From NCBI RefSeq assembly GCF_900091465.1, contig NZ_FMHV01000002.1, forward strand, positions 4,650,001 to 4,714,000: DNA of 64,000 nucleotides, given 5' to 3'. The notes below the pieces were generated by a model that saw nothing but the letters and a program-made list of their open reading frames with translations, did not search any database and had not been told where the DNA came from. The position numbers and the translations under genes were made by a program. Shown here piece after piece: positions 54,766-62,412 of this stretch; the first letter of the stretch is position 1, and every line of letters starts with the position of its first letter. Origin of the DNA: Micromonospora rhizosphaerae. Lineage in GTDB: Bacteria > Actinomycetota > Actinomycetes > Mycobacteriales > Micromonosporaceae.

Positions 54766-54937
54766 CCCGGGACACCCCCTCCCCCGCTGGCGGAAGCTGA
54801 CCTCTTGAACATTAGGCCAGCGGCCGGGTGCCCGCGACTGGAGCGGCAGATCATTTTCGGGGGAACCCATTCACCTCATCGGGTGGGTCCTCGGACAGAG
54901 CGGTTTGAACCGGTGGACGGTGGCAAAGAAGCGGCCC

Positions 54938-55855
54938 ATGCCGGACCGCCATCGGAACGAGGTGTCGCGCCTCGACGTACCCGACCGCGTCGCCGGCTGT
55001 GCGCCCGCGCGGCCGGAGCGGGCGGGTGGCGACGGGGCGGCGGGCGGCCGGCTCCGTCGAGGTCCCACCGGTACCGCCGGGCGGCCTGAGCGTGCTGCGG
55101 CACCCCGTCGGGGCGCCGGCGGGACGCCGGTGTTGCTGGTGGTGGCGAAGGCGCCGGCGCCCGGGCAGGTCAAGACCCGGCTCTGCCCACCGGCCACTGC
55201 GGATCAGGCGGCCGAGATCGCCGCCGCCGCGCTGCTCGACACTCTGGACGCGGTCGCCGCGACCCCCGGCGTCACCCCGGTCCTCGCCGTCGGCGGGGAC
55301 CTCGGCCGGGCGGCCCGCCGGGCCGACCTGCTCCGGGCGCTGCGCGGCTGGCCGATCCTCGACCAGCGCGGTGCGACCTTCGCCGACCGGCTGGTCGCCG
55401 CGCACGCCGACGTCGCCGACCGCTTCCCTGGCTCTCCGGTCCTCCAGATCGGGATGGACACCCCGCAGCTGCGGGCGCCGATGCTCGACCGGGCGGTCCG
55501 CCGGCTGGCGGGCACCGGCCTCGCGGTGCTGGGCCCGGCCGCCGACGGGGGCTGGTGGGCGCTGGGGCTGCGGGATCCGCGCCAGGCGGAGGCGCTGCTG
55601 GGAGTGCCGATGTCGCGCGGCGACACCGGGCTGCGGACCCGACGGGCGTTGCGGGCCAGCGGGCTGCGGGTGGCGAGCCTGCCGATGCTGAGCGACGTGG
55701 ACACGATGGCGGACGCCGTGGCGGTCGCGGCCATCGCGCCGCACGGCCGTTTCGCCGCCGCGGTGGCGGCGGTGACCGTCCCGCTCGCCGACCCTCGCGG
55801 CCAGAACCTGGCGCTGCTCGCCCGTGGTGGAGAAACAGCGGCGCCCCGGCCGTAG
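54938..55855 (+). CDS. DUF2064 (TIGR04282-like) glycosyltransferase-type protein
   Basis: The core, residues about 70-305, belongs to the DUF2064 family, a GT-A-like fold related to nucleotidyl/glycosyl transferases. Visible motifs are VVAKAPAPGQVKTRLCPP, QIGMDTPQLR, LGPAADGGWWALGL and RGDTGLRTRR. The start is uncertain: the frame is open from 54905, and the first 60-70 residues are Arg/Pro/Gly-rich and likely not all coding; ATG 54938 and GTG 54962 are candidates. The gene is divergent from fdhA. Its substrate is unknown. Confidence 0.78.
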   Translation: MPDRHRNEVSRLDVPDRVAGCAPARPERAGGDGAAGGRLRRGPTGTAGRPERAAAPRRGAGGTPVLLVVAKAPAPGQVKTRLCPPATADQAAEIAAAALLDTLDAVAATPGVTPVLAVGGDLGRAARRADLLRALRGWPILDQRGATFADRLVAAHADVADRFPGSPVLQIGMDTPQLRAPMLDRAVRRLAGTGLAVLGPAADGGWWALGLRDPRQAEALLGVPMSRGDTGLRTRRALRASGLRVASLPMLSDVDTMADAVAVAAIAPHGRFAAAVAAVTVPLADPRGQNLALLARGGETAAPRP

Positions 55856-55870
55856 ACCGGGGCGCCGCTG
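55836..55870 (+). terminator. Strong terminator overlapping the DUF2064 stop
   Basis: CAGCGGCGCCCCGG (55836-55849) and CCGGGGCGCCGCTG (55857-55870) form a perfect 14-bp stem with a 7-base loop. The stop codon TAG (55853-55855) is inside the loop, so translation to the stop and hairpin formation must compete. Confidence 0.75.
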
Positions 55871-56064
55871 GGCGTCGGTGTGCAGGTCGCCTCTCGGCGA
55901 GTGGCACGACGCGGCTCCAGCCGAACGGTATTCCGCGAAGGCAAATTGGGTGAGGCCCGGGGACACTGGACACACCGACGCTCTACACAACCACGCGACC
56001 GGAGCCGGTGTTCCGGCCCGCCCGGTGACCGCCGTCACCCCGCTCGGACGGGCTGCCGGTCGCC

Positions 56065-56140
56065 TCCGGATGTGCCGCTGGCCGGCACCCGTGTTCGGGT
56101 GCCGGCCAGCGGCTTGGTGCTCTGTGTCAGTTGTTCCAGT
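56065..56140. repeat. 76-bp repeat, copy 1 (also at 63925-64000)
   Basis: These 76 bases recur at 63925-64000 with a single mismatch (offset 7860). They contain a terminator hairpin and the last codons of a minus-strand gene. See the corresponding finding. Confidence 0.95.
56074..56113. terminator. Bidirectional terminator
   Basis: GCCGCTGGCCGGCACCCG (56074-56091) and its perfect complement (56096-56113) form an 18-bp stem with a TGTT loop. It sits 14 bases after the stop of the lytic-transglycosylase-like gene and is convergent to the DUF2064 gene. Confidence 0.85.
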
Positions 56141-56711
56141 GCTGGGCGACCAGGTCGGCGGCCTGCTGTTCCCACTGGGCGTAGGCGTGCGGGTAGGCCG
56201 ACACCTGCACCGTCTGGGCGGCCTCGGTCAGCGGCATGTCCTGCCAGCCGTCGACCTGCTTGAGGCCCTTGAGGAACGCCATGGTCGAGTACTGCGGGTC
56301 GGTGATCTGCTCCGGGGTGCCCCAACCCGAGGACGGGCGCTGCTGGAACAGGCCCAGCGAGTCGTGGTCGTTGCGCTCCCCCAGGTGACCCAGGTTCTCC
56401 AGCTTCGACTCCTGCAGGCTGGTGGCGATCGAGACCACCGCGGCCCGCTCGTCCATGCCGGACTTCTTCGTCGCGGCGATGATCGCCTTGACGTTACCGA
56501 TCTGCTCCTTGTTCAGGTCGATCCGGGACTGGGTGCCCTGCACACCATGCGGAATCAGCTTGCCGGTGTCCGGCTTGTCGGCCTGCACGACCGCGACCGG
56601 CTTGGCGTCGACCGGGGCGGCGGCGTGGGCGGTGGCCGGGCCGGCGAACACGCCACCGGTGAAGGCCAGGCCAGCGATACCGAGCACGCTCTTACGCAGC
56701 ATCGTGTTCAT
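56127..56711 (-). CDS. Secreted lytic-transglycosylase-like protein
   Basis: This 194-aa protein has a signal peptide (residues 1-29, MLRKSVLGIAGLAFTGGVFA, cleavage near AHA). A mature part follows with the Glu in ATSLQESKLENLGHLGE, DSLGLFQQRPSSGWGTPEQI and a Trp/His-ending C-terminus. The ES...GLFQ...GWG arrangement is like SLT/lysozyme-fold muralytic enzymes, but the family was not confirmed. ATG 56711 has GGAG 8 bases upstream. A second copy apparently begins at the right end of the window. Confidence 0.75.
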   Translation of the reverse strand: MNTMLRKSVLGIAGLAFTGGVFAGPATAHAAAPVDAKPVAVVQADKPDTGKLIPHGVQGTQSRIDLNKEQIGNVKAIIAATKKSGMDERAAVVSIATSLQESKLENLGHLGERNDHDSLGLFQQRPSSGWGTPEQITDPQYSTMAFLKGLKQVDGWQDMPLTEAAQTVQVSAYPHAYAQWEQQAADLVAQHWNN

Positions 56712-57317
56712 GATCAAAGCTCCAATTCGGGGGTCAGGCACACCACCCGATAGGGGGCCGGGTGGATGCGCACGCACCACGGACGGGCGCTCAAAACAAA
56801 AGGGGAAAGTCTCTGTCCGGCGAAGATCCGCGGGGTTGGGGGTGCCACTCGCGGCGCCGGGACCATGTGTAACGACCGGCGGCCCACCATCATTCCGGGG
56901 CCCGTCCACCAGCCCCCAGATCAGGGGGCGGTCCTCGGTCGTACGCCAGGTATAACGACCCCGCCCCGGCCACGATTCCGACCCCACAATGCCGCCGGTC
57001 ACACCTGGAATCGGACAATCTGCACGAGCTCGCACAGGTGGTGACTTCACGGCCGCCTGGAGACCCCCACGCGCTCGCAGCGGGGCCGCATACACGACCT
57101 CATGGCGCGTGGCGCACGAATCCTCGCAGCGGACGGTGCAGGCCCCTCACCGGGACGTCCCGCTCATCCACAGAACGGCGGAGCATCACCCACCGTGACC
57201 GCTCCGGTAGGCCGTACGCCAATCCAGGGGGCGCGAGCAGGCCGCAAAGCGGTGCCGGAGAGAAACCACAGGCGCACGGGTAGAGCCCCCGCCGGGCCGC
57301 GGCGTTACCCTGACAGC
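56712..57317. other. Long 5' region with two repeated candidate regulator sites
   Basis: About 600 bases between the divergent lytic-like gene (minus) and the leaderless gene (plus) carry no protein-like frame. Two near-identical 15-mers (CCATGTGTAACGACC at 56863-56877; CCAGGTATAACGACC at 56946-56960; 13 of 15 match) lie 83 bases apart. Their GTAACG-like core resembles sites recognised by MtrA-type regulators of cell-wall hydrolases, but that is tentative. An A-rich patch (CAAAACAAAAGGGG, 56792-56805) stands in the 5' region of the minus gene. Confidence 0.45.
57305..57310 (+). promoter_or_regulatory. -10 box for a leaderless start
   Basis: TACCCT (TAnnnT) ends 7 bases before the ATG at 57318, which has no Shine-Dalgarno. 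This spacing is typical of leaderless transcripts in actinobacteria. No clear -35 is seen. Confidence 0.45.
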
Positions 57318-57659
57318 ATGCAGGGCGTCTTCCCCACCACGACCGGCGCCGCCTTCCAGGCCCGCCCGGGTCGTCCCGCCGTGGTGGCACGCACAATCGC
57401 CGAGCTGACCGGTCCGACCCGCGGTGTGGTCGAGTTGCCCGTACGGCTGATGTGGGGCAGCGAGCGCACCTTCGACCTCGGCGACCCCGACGACCTGCTC
57501 TGGATGTACGAGAACGTGCTGCGCGAGACCACTCGCATCGACGATCTGCGGACCCTGATCAACGGTCGGACGCTGCGTCGGGTCTGGCGGCGGCTGAACC
57601 TGCCGCGCGGGGTACGCCTGGCATGGGAGAGCCGGCACCGCGGCCTGCGTACCGCGTGA
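57318..57659 (+). CDS. Hypothetical partner of the AbiEii-like protein
   Basis: This 113-aa protein (MQGVFPTTTGAAFQARPGRP, then GVVELPVRLMWGSERTFDLG, ending in an Arg-rich basic tail) has no family I recognise. Its stop overlaps the GTG of the nucleotidyltransferase gene (GTGA), so it is the upstream partner of a two-gene unit. The basic C-terminus might bind nucleic acid. An antitoxin role is a guess from context. The frame is open to 57102, but ATG 57318 with its -10 box is preferred. Confidence 0.75.
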   Translation: MQGVFPTTTGAAFQARPGRPAVVARTIAELTGPTRGVVELPVRLMWGSERTFDLGDPDDLLWMYENVLRETTRIDDLRTLINGRTLRRVWRRLNLPRGVRLAWESRHRGLRTA

Positions 57660-58309
57660 GGCACCTGCACGAGTTCTACCGGGAGGTGGCCCGGGTGGCG
57701 CTGGTTGCCGCCGGGCCGCACCGGTTCGTGCTGGGCGGCGGAGTGGCGTGGGCCGCGCACGGGCTGGTGATCCGCCCCACCGAGGACGTGGACCTCTTCG
57801 CCGATGTGGAGGGGGCGGCGGCCGCCGCGGCGACCGAGGTGCGTACGGCGCTGGAGCGGGCCGGTTTCGAGGTGGCCGAGGCCGATCCGGACAGCGAGCT
57901 GGCGGATCTCTTCGACGGCTTCGACCGGGACATGCGGGACTTCGTGGTGAGCCGGGACGGCCGGCAGATCCGGCTGAGCCTGGCCCGGCTGGACCGGCAC
58001 CGCAGCCCGGTGGTGATGGACCTGGGCCCGGTGATGGACGTCCACGACCTGATCGCCAACAAGACCGCGGCGCTGGTGAACCGGCGCGAGGTACGCGACT
58101 ACATCGACGTTTCTGCGGCGCTGGACCGCTACGACGTGTCGGAGCTGCTGGACCTGGCCCGCCAGGTCGACCCAGGGCTGGATCTGGAGGACGTCCGGGC
58201 CGCGGGCCGCTACCTGGATCAGGTGCCGGACCGCCGCTTCGCCCGCTATGGCCTCGACGCCGAGCGGGTGGCCGAGGTGCGGCGCCGGATGACCGCCTGG
58301 CCACGCTGA
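57656..58309 (+). CDS. AbiEii/AbiGii-like nucleotidyltransferase
   Basis: This 217-aa protein has a minimal nucleotidyltransferase core. The RHLHEFYREVARVALVAAGP start is followed by GGGVAWAAHGL and RPTEDVDLFAD, a pattern of the AbiEii family (GG...H...R.T.DxD). A later HDLIANKTAALVNRREVRDYIDV supports it. AbiEii-type proteins are toxins in type IV toxin-antitoxin and phage-abortive systems. GTG 57656 overlaps the upstream stop (GTGA). No defence function has been shown here. Confidence 0.75.
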   Translation: MRHLHEFYREVARVALVAAGPHRFVLGGGVAWAAHGLVIRPTEDVDLFADVEGAAAAAATEVRTALERAGFEVAEADPDSELADLFDGFDRDMRDFVVSRDGRQIRLSLARLDRHRSPVVMDLGPVMDVHDLIANKTAALVNRREVRDYIDVSAALDRYDVSELLDLARQVDPGLDLEDVRAAGRYLDQVPDRRFARYGLDAERVAEVRRRMTAWPR

Positions 58310-58490
58310 CGGCAGGCCACAGAGGACCAACCAGGCCGGACGCCGGGGATCGCGAAGCGGCCGCCAGGTGGCCGTCGTGTTACGCGGAGGACACCGCTGC
58401 GCCGGTGGGGTGAAATACCTCGGGCGGGTGTGGCGGGAGTGACGGGAGGGTTAAGGTGCGCAACGGCGCCCACGAGGCGCCTCCACCCCC

Positions 58491-59375
58491 ATGGAAAGGC
58501 ACACCTCCGAGCCGTCGAAGTGGGGCCAGCGGCTCACCCGGATGGACTTCACCGTCACCCGGGAGAACGGCCGGTGGAAGGTGGTCAGCAAGTCCGCCAC
58601 CATGCTGAACACCAATACCGTGGTCGAGGACCCGGCGGTGCTCGCGGCCGTGCGCGGCCAGCACACCAAGACCGTCACGTACGTCAACACGGTCGTCGCC
58701 CAGTCCAGCGAGGAGCTCTCGGCCGCTGAGTCGCGGTACAAGGACACCCCGATTCTGGACTTCATCAACCACGTCCAGACCGAGGTGGTCACCAAGGCGC
58801 TCGCCGGCACCGCGTACGCGGGCCTGCCGGTGCTGTCGATCGCAGCGCCGTTCAGCCGTACCGCGATCTTCCCGCAGGGTGACGTCCGGATCCGCGACGT
58901 CGCGGGCCTCTACGTCTACGACAACACCCTCGAGGCCGTGGTGCTCAGCGGCGCCGAGGTGAAGGCGTACCTGGAGTACTCGGCGAAGTACTTCCGGACG
59001 TTCGCGGTGGGCGACACGGTGGACCCGGCGACCATCAGCGACCCGCTGGTGCCGGACTACAACTACGACGTGATCTCCGGTGTCGACTACGACATCGACA
59101 TCAGCAAGCCGGTCGGCCAGCGGATCATCCGCCTGGTCATGCCGGGCACCGGCACCCCGGTCGCCGCGGACGCCCAGTTCGTCATCGCGGTGAACAACTA
59201 CCGGCGCAGCGGTGGCGGCAACTTCCCCGGCGTCGTGAAGACCCAGGTCTACAACCAGCAGCAGGAGATCCGCCAACTGCTGATCGACTGGGCGCAGGCC
59301 AAGGGCGTGATCAACCCGGCCGACTTCTTCGTGCCGAACTGGAAGCTGGTACGCGAGGGCGTGTCGGTCTTCTGA
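58491..59375 (+). pseudogene. 5'-nucleotidase C-terminal domain remnant
   Basis: The 294 residues match the C-terminal domain of secreted bifunctional metallophosphatase/5'-nucleotidases (ILDFINHVQTEVVTKALAGT, APFSRTAIFPQGDVRIRDVA, GLYVYDNTLEAVVLSG, IAVNNYRRSGGGNFPG). The roughly 330-residue N-terminal metallophosphatase domain and the signal peptide are absent. The frame begins abruptly in the linker region (SEPSKWGQRLTRMDFTVTRE). No remnant of the missing part is visible upstream. It is most likely an inactive 5' deletion, although the domain itself is intact. Confidence 0.7.
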
Positions 59376-59386
59376 TCGGTCCCACC

Positions 59387-59419
59387 GGACGGGCCGTGGT
59401 GTCTCACCGCGGCCCGTCC
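59387..59419 (+). terminator. Terminator after the 5'-nucleotidase remnant
   Basis: GGACGGGCCGTGG (59387-59399) and CCGCGGCCCGTCC (59407-59419) form a 13-bp stem with one G-U pair and a 7-base loop. Confidence 0.7.
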
Positions 59420-59431
59420 GCGTCTGCGGCC

Positions 59432-59623
59432 TCAGCCAGCGGCGCCGAAGCGCAGGTCCCACTCATCGGGGCCACCGGCCGATTCCGGCCGGTCCCGGCG
59501 GGGCTCGGTCTCGGTCAGCGCCACCCGCTCCTCGGGGCGCACCGGCGGCGGCAGTTCGCCGAAGCGCACGTGTCGCAGGAACGCGTACTCCTCGTCGGTG
59601 AACGACTCCGCCGGCTCGGTCAT
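59432..59623 (-). CDS. Small acidic conserved-type hypothetical protein
   Basis: This 63-aa protein (MTEPAESFTDEEYAFLRHVR, then FGELPPPVRPEERVALTETE, ending DEWDLRFGAAG) has the composition of a real, acidic small protein. ATG 59623 is chosen; the open frame to 59929 lies over the alcohol dehydrogenase gene. The start region is divergent from that gene. I recognise no family. Confidence 0.65.
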   Translation of the reverse strand: MTEPAESFTDEEYAFLRHVRFGELPPPVRPEERVALTETEPRRDRPESAGGPDEWDLRFGAAG

Positions 59624-59711
59624 GCCGGCATTGTGCTCCCTCCCGTCCACCGTCGCATCAACGTCGCCGTCGGGGGTAAGCGCGCCGTCGCCGACGAGGT
59701 GGAGGAGAACC

Positions 59712-60746
59712 ATGCGCGCGGTACGGATGACCGAACCCGGCGTGCTCGAACAGGTCGAGGTCCCGACTCCGGCGGCCGGGCCCGGCGAGGTGCTGCTCCG
59801 CGTCGGAGCGGTCGGCGCCTGCCACTCCGATCTGCACATCCTCGACGCCCCGCCCGGGCTGTTCCCGACCCCGCTGACCCTCGGCCACGAGATCGCCGGC
59901 ACGGTCGACGGCATCGGCCCCGGGGTCACCGGCTGGGCGTCCGGCGACCGCGCCGCCGTCTACGGCATCATCGGCTGCGGCCACTGCCGCGCCTGCCTCC
60001 GCGGGCTGGAGAACCAGTGCCGAACCGTGCCGGTGGGTGGCATCGGGCTCAGCCGCGACGGCGGACTGGCCGAACATGTGGTGGTGCCCGCGTCCCGGCT
60101 GCTGCACGTCGGCGACATGGACCTGGTGCAGGCCGCCCCGCTCACCGACGCCGGTCTCACCCCGTACCACGCGGTGGAACTGGCCCGACCGAACCTGCGG
60201 CCCGGGACGCGCTGCGTGGTGATCGGGATCGGCGGTCTCGGGCACATGGCCGTGCAGATCCTGGTCGCCACGACGGCGGTACACATCATCGCGGTGGATA
60301 CCAGCGTGGCCGCGCTGGACCTGGCCACCCGGCTGGGGGCGCATCACGTGGTGCAGGCCGGGCCCGACGCGGTGGAGCGGATCCGGGCGATCGTCGGCCC
60401 GCCGCCGGACGGGGCGGACGTGGTGATCGACTGCGTGGGGGCGGACCCCACCCTCACCACGGCCCGGCAGGTCGTCGCCACCGGCGGCCAGTTGATGCTG
60501 GTCGGCCTCGCCGGCGGGACGCTGCCCGTCCGGCCGGTCGCCGACGAGCCGCCCACCATCCCGTTCGAGGCGACCGCCCGGGTGCCGTTCTGGGGAACCC
60601 GAGCAGAACTGCAGGAGGTGATCGCGCTGGGCCGCCTCGGACTGCTCCAGGCCGACGTGCAGACCTTCGGGCTGGACCAGGCGCCCGAGGCGTACGCGAT
60701 GCTCCGCCAGGGGGAGATCCACGGGCGGGCGGTCATCGTGCCCTGA
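59712..60746 (+). CDS. Zinc-dependent alcohol dehydrogenase
   Basis: This 344-aa enzyme is a medium-chain dehydrogenase/reductase that oxidises an alcohol with NAD(P). The catalytic zinc ligands are in GACHSDLHIL and GHEIAG. The structural zinc is bound by CGHCRACLRGLENQC (four Cys), and the Rossmann motif is VVIGIGGLGHMAVQIL. ATG 59712 has GGAGGAG 4 bases upstream. Substrate unknown. Confidence 0.92.
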   Translation: MRAVRMTEPGVLEQVEVPTPAAGPGEVLLRVGAVGACHSDLHILDAPPGLFPTPLTLGHEIAGTVDGIGPGVTGWASGDRAAVYGIIGCGHCRACLRGLENQCRTVPVGGIGLSRDGGLAEHVVVPASRLLHVGDMDLVQAAPLTDAGLTPYHAVELARPNLRPGTRCVVIGIGGLGHMAVQILVATTAVHIIAVDTSVAALDLATRLGAHHVVQAGPDAVERIRAIVGPPPDGADVVIDCVGADPTLTTARQVVATGGQLMLVGLAGGTLPVRPVADEPPTIPFEATARVPFWGTRAELQEVIALGRLGLLQADVQTFGLDQAPEAYAMLRQGEIHGRAVIVP

Positions 60747-60790
60747 CAGTCTCTCTCGCGGGGTCAGGACCTGCGCAGGGAAATCGGTCG

Positions 60791-60817
60791 CGGGGCAGGT
60801 TGCGAGCCGCTGCCCCG
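60791..60817. terminator. Hairpin between convergent ADH and flavoprotein genes
   Basis: CGGGGCAG (60791-60798) and CTGCCCCG (60810-60817) form an 8-bp stem with an 11-base loop, between two convergent genes. Confidence 0.45.
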
Positions 60818-60820
60818 GGC

Positions 60821-61969
60821 TCAGGAGACGGACCTCGAGTGGACCGGTGGTAGGCGGTCCAGCAGGGCCAGGGCCGCCCGGACCGGGCGGCGATTCAGGG
60901 TCTGCTCGAAGCCGGCCCGGCCCTGGCAGAACCCGACGAACATCCGCCAGCCGGGCGGGGTGGCCAGCAGCGCGTGGAAGACGTCCGGCCGCCGCTCGAA
61001 CACCTCCAGCAGCCGGTGCCCGGCCGACATGGACGGCACCAGCTGCTGGCGCACGGCCCGCTCGTAACCGTCCAGAACGCCCTCGGCGACCGCCGTCCCG
61101 GCCAGCCTCCCGGAGCGCAGCGCGTAGCTGATCCCCTCCCGGCTCCACGGCTCCAGCAGCCCCGCCGCGTCACCGGCGACCAGCACCCGCCCGCGGCGCA
61201 GCGGCGAATCCTCCGCCCGGCACCGGGTGAGGTGCCCGGAGTCGTGCTCCGGGGACAGTCCCGACAGACCCAGCCGGTCGACGAAAGCGCCCAGGTAGGC
61301 CCGGGTCCGCTCCCCCTCGCCGCGGGCGGCGATGACGCCGACGGTGAGCCGGTCCCCCTTCGGGAAGACCCAGGCGTACGACCCGGGAAGGGGACCCCAG
61401 TCCACCAACAGCCGGCCGCGCCAGCGCTCCTGTTCGGCGGCGGGCACCGAAAGCTCCAGCTCCAGCCCCAGGTCGACCTGCCGGTGCCGGACGCCGACGT
61501 GCCGGGAGGTGATCCCGGAGGAGCCGTCGGCGCCGATCACGGTCCGGGCACGTACTGTCTCCCCGTCGGCCAGCCGGAGGCGTACCTCGTCGGGGTCCTG
61601 CTCGATGGCGCGGACGGCGACGCCCTCGCGGACCTCGGCCCCGGCGGCGACCGCGGCCGCGCGCAGCCGCTCATCGAACTCCTCCCGGCGGACCATCGCC
61701 ACCAGCGGGCCGGCGGCGTGCCGGCGGGTGAACCCGCGTCGCCCGTCCCGGGTGAAGGTCACCCGGTCGACCTGGTCGTGCACCGGCACCTCGATCCGCT
61801 CCGCGACCTCCGCCAGCGACGTCCCGATCAGCCCTCCCCCGCAGGTCTTGTAGCGGGGGTGGGTGGCCCGCTCGACGACCAGCGTGCGGATTCCCGCGCT
61901 GGCCGCGGCGTGCGCGGCGGAGAGTCCGGCAGGGCCGCCACCGACGACAGCGAGATCCCAGACGATCAC
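60821..61969 (-). CDS. Geranylgeranyl reductase-like FAD protein
   Basis: This 382-aa flavoprotein resembles the geranylgeranyl reductase family, which reduces isoprenoid chains of lipids or quinones, or acts on aromatic compounds. FAD binding is seen at the N-terminal GGGPAGLSAA, the ADGSSGITSR segment and VAGDAAGLLEPWSREGISYA. The last is characteristic. PRYKTCGGGL is also a family signature. The substrate might be menaquinone or a terpenoid lipid. It is convergent to the alcohol dehydrogenase. Confidence 0.85.
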   Translation of the reverse strand: MIVWDLAVVGGGPAGLSAAHAAASAGIRTLVVERATHPRYKTCGGGLIGTSLAEVAERIEVPVHDQVDRVTFTRDGRRGFTRRHAAGPLVAMVRREEFDERLRAAAVAAGAEVREGVAVRAIEQDPDEVRLRLADGETVRARTVIGADGSSGITSRHVGVRHRQVDLGLELELSVPAAEQERWRGRLLVDWGPLPGSYAWVFPKGDRLTVGVIAARGEGERTRAYLGAFVDRLGLSGLSPEHDSGHLTRCRAEDSPLRRGRVLVAGDAAGLLEPWSREGISYALRSGRLAGTAVAEGVLDGYERAVRQQLVPSMSAGHRLLEVFERRPDVFHALLATPPGWRMFVGFCQGRAGFEQTLNRRPVRAALALLDRLPPVHSRSVS

Positions 61970-62105
61970 TGGTGCAGCCTAGGGCACGACGCGGCGGAGG
62001 CGGCCTCTGCGCGGCCCGCGTTCGGTGGGCATAATCGGACATCCTCCGGGTAACCGCCAGGCGTATAGCGCCGCCGCCGGGCGGATCACGCGGAGGAGGA
62101 AGGTC

Positions 62106-62342
62106 ATGCAGCAGGTACAGCTGTCGGAGGTCGAGGAACGGGTGTTCCAAGCGGTCGCCGCGCTGGAGGCCCGGGGCCATGTGCCCTATCCCGACCTCAT
62201 CGCCGAGGAGACCGGGATGACCGAGGAGGAGCTGCGCACGCCGCTGCACCTGCTCACCGAGAAGAATCTGCTGCACCGGGAGGACTCCCCGATGGCGGGG
62301 CTGGACTTCGGGCCGCGGTGGTGCGCGCATCAGACTGCCTGA
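62106..62342 (+). CDS. Small winged-helix-like protein
   Basis: This 78-aa protein has a helix-turn-helix-like pattern (SEVEERVFQAVAALEARG, then LIAEETGMTEEELRTPLHLL), then a short wing. ATG 62106 is preceded by GAGGAGGAAGG. It may be a small transcription factor for the MFS gene 70 bases downstream, or a stand-alone adaptor. The identity is tentative. Confidence 0.7.
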   Translation: MQQVQLSEVEERVFQAVAALEARGHVPYPDLIAEETGMTEEELRTPLHLLTEKNLLHREDSPMAGLDFGPRWCAHQTA

Positions 62343-62412
62343 TCCCGCTGTTTGCCCCTTCGGGGCCCGGGTAGCGGTCAGGGATGCGTGATCGACGGTC
62401 TTCGGGGGCTCC

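Noticed and set aside
54196..54870. Short fdhA fragment as a gene of its own
   Set aside because: It is the N-terminal part of the Sec-containing FDH; the stop is the Sec codon.
56712..56880. c-di-AMP (ydaO) riboswitch before the muralytic-like gene
   Set aside because: Such genes often have one in actinobacteria, but I could not find the conserved core elements.
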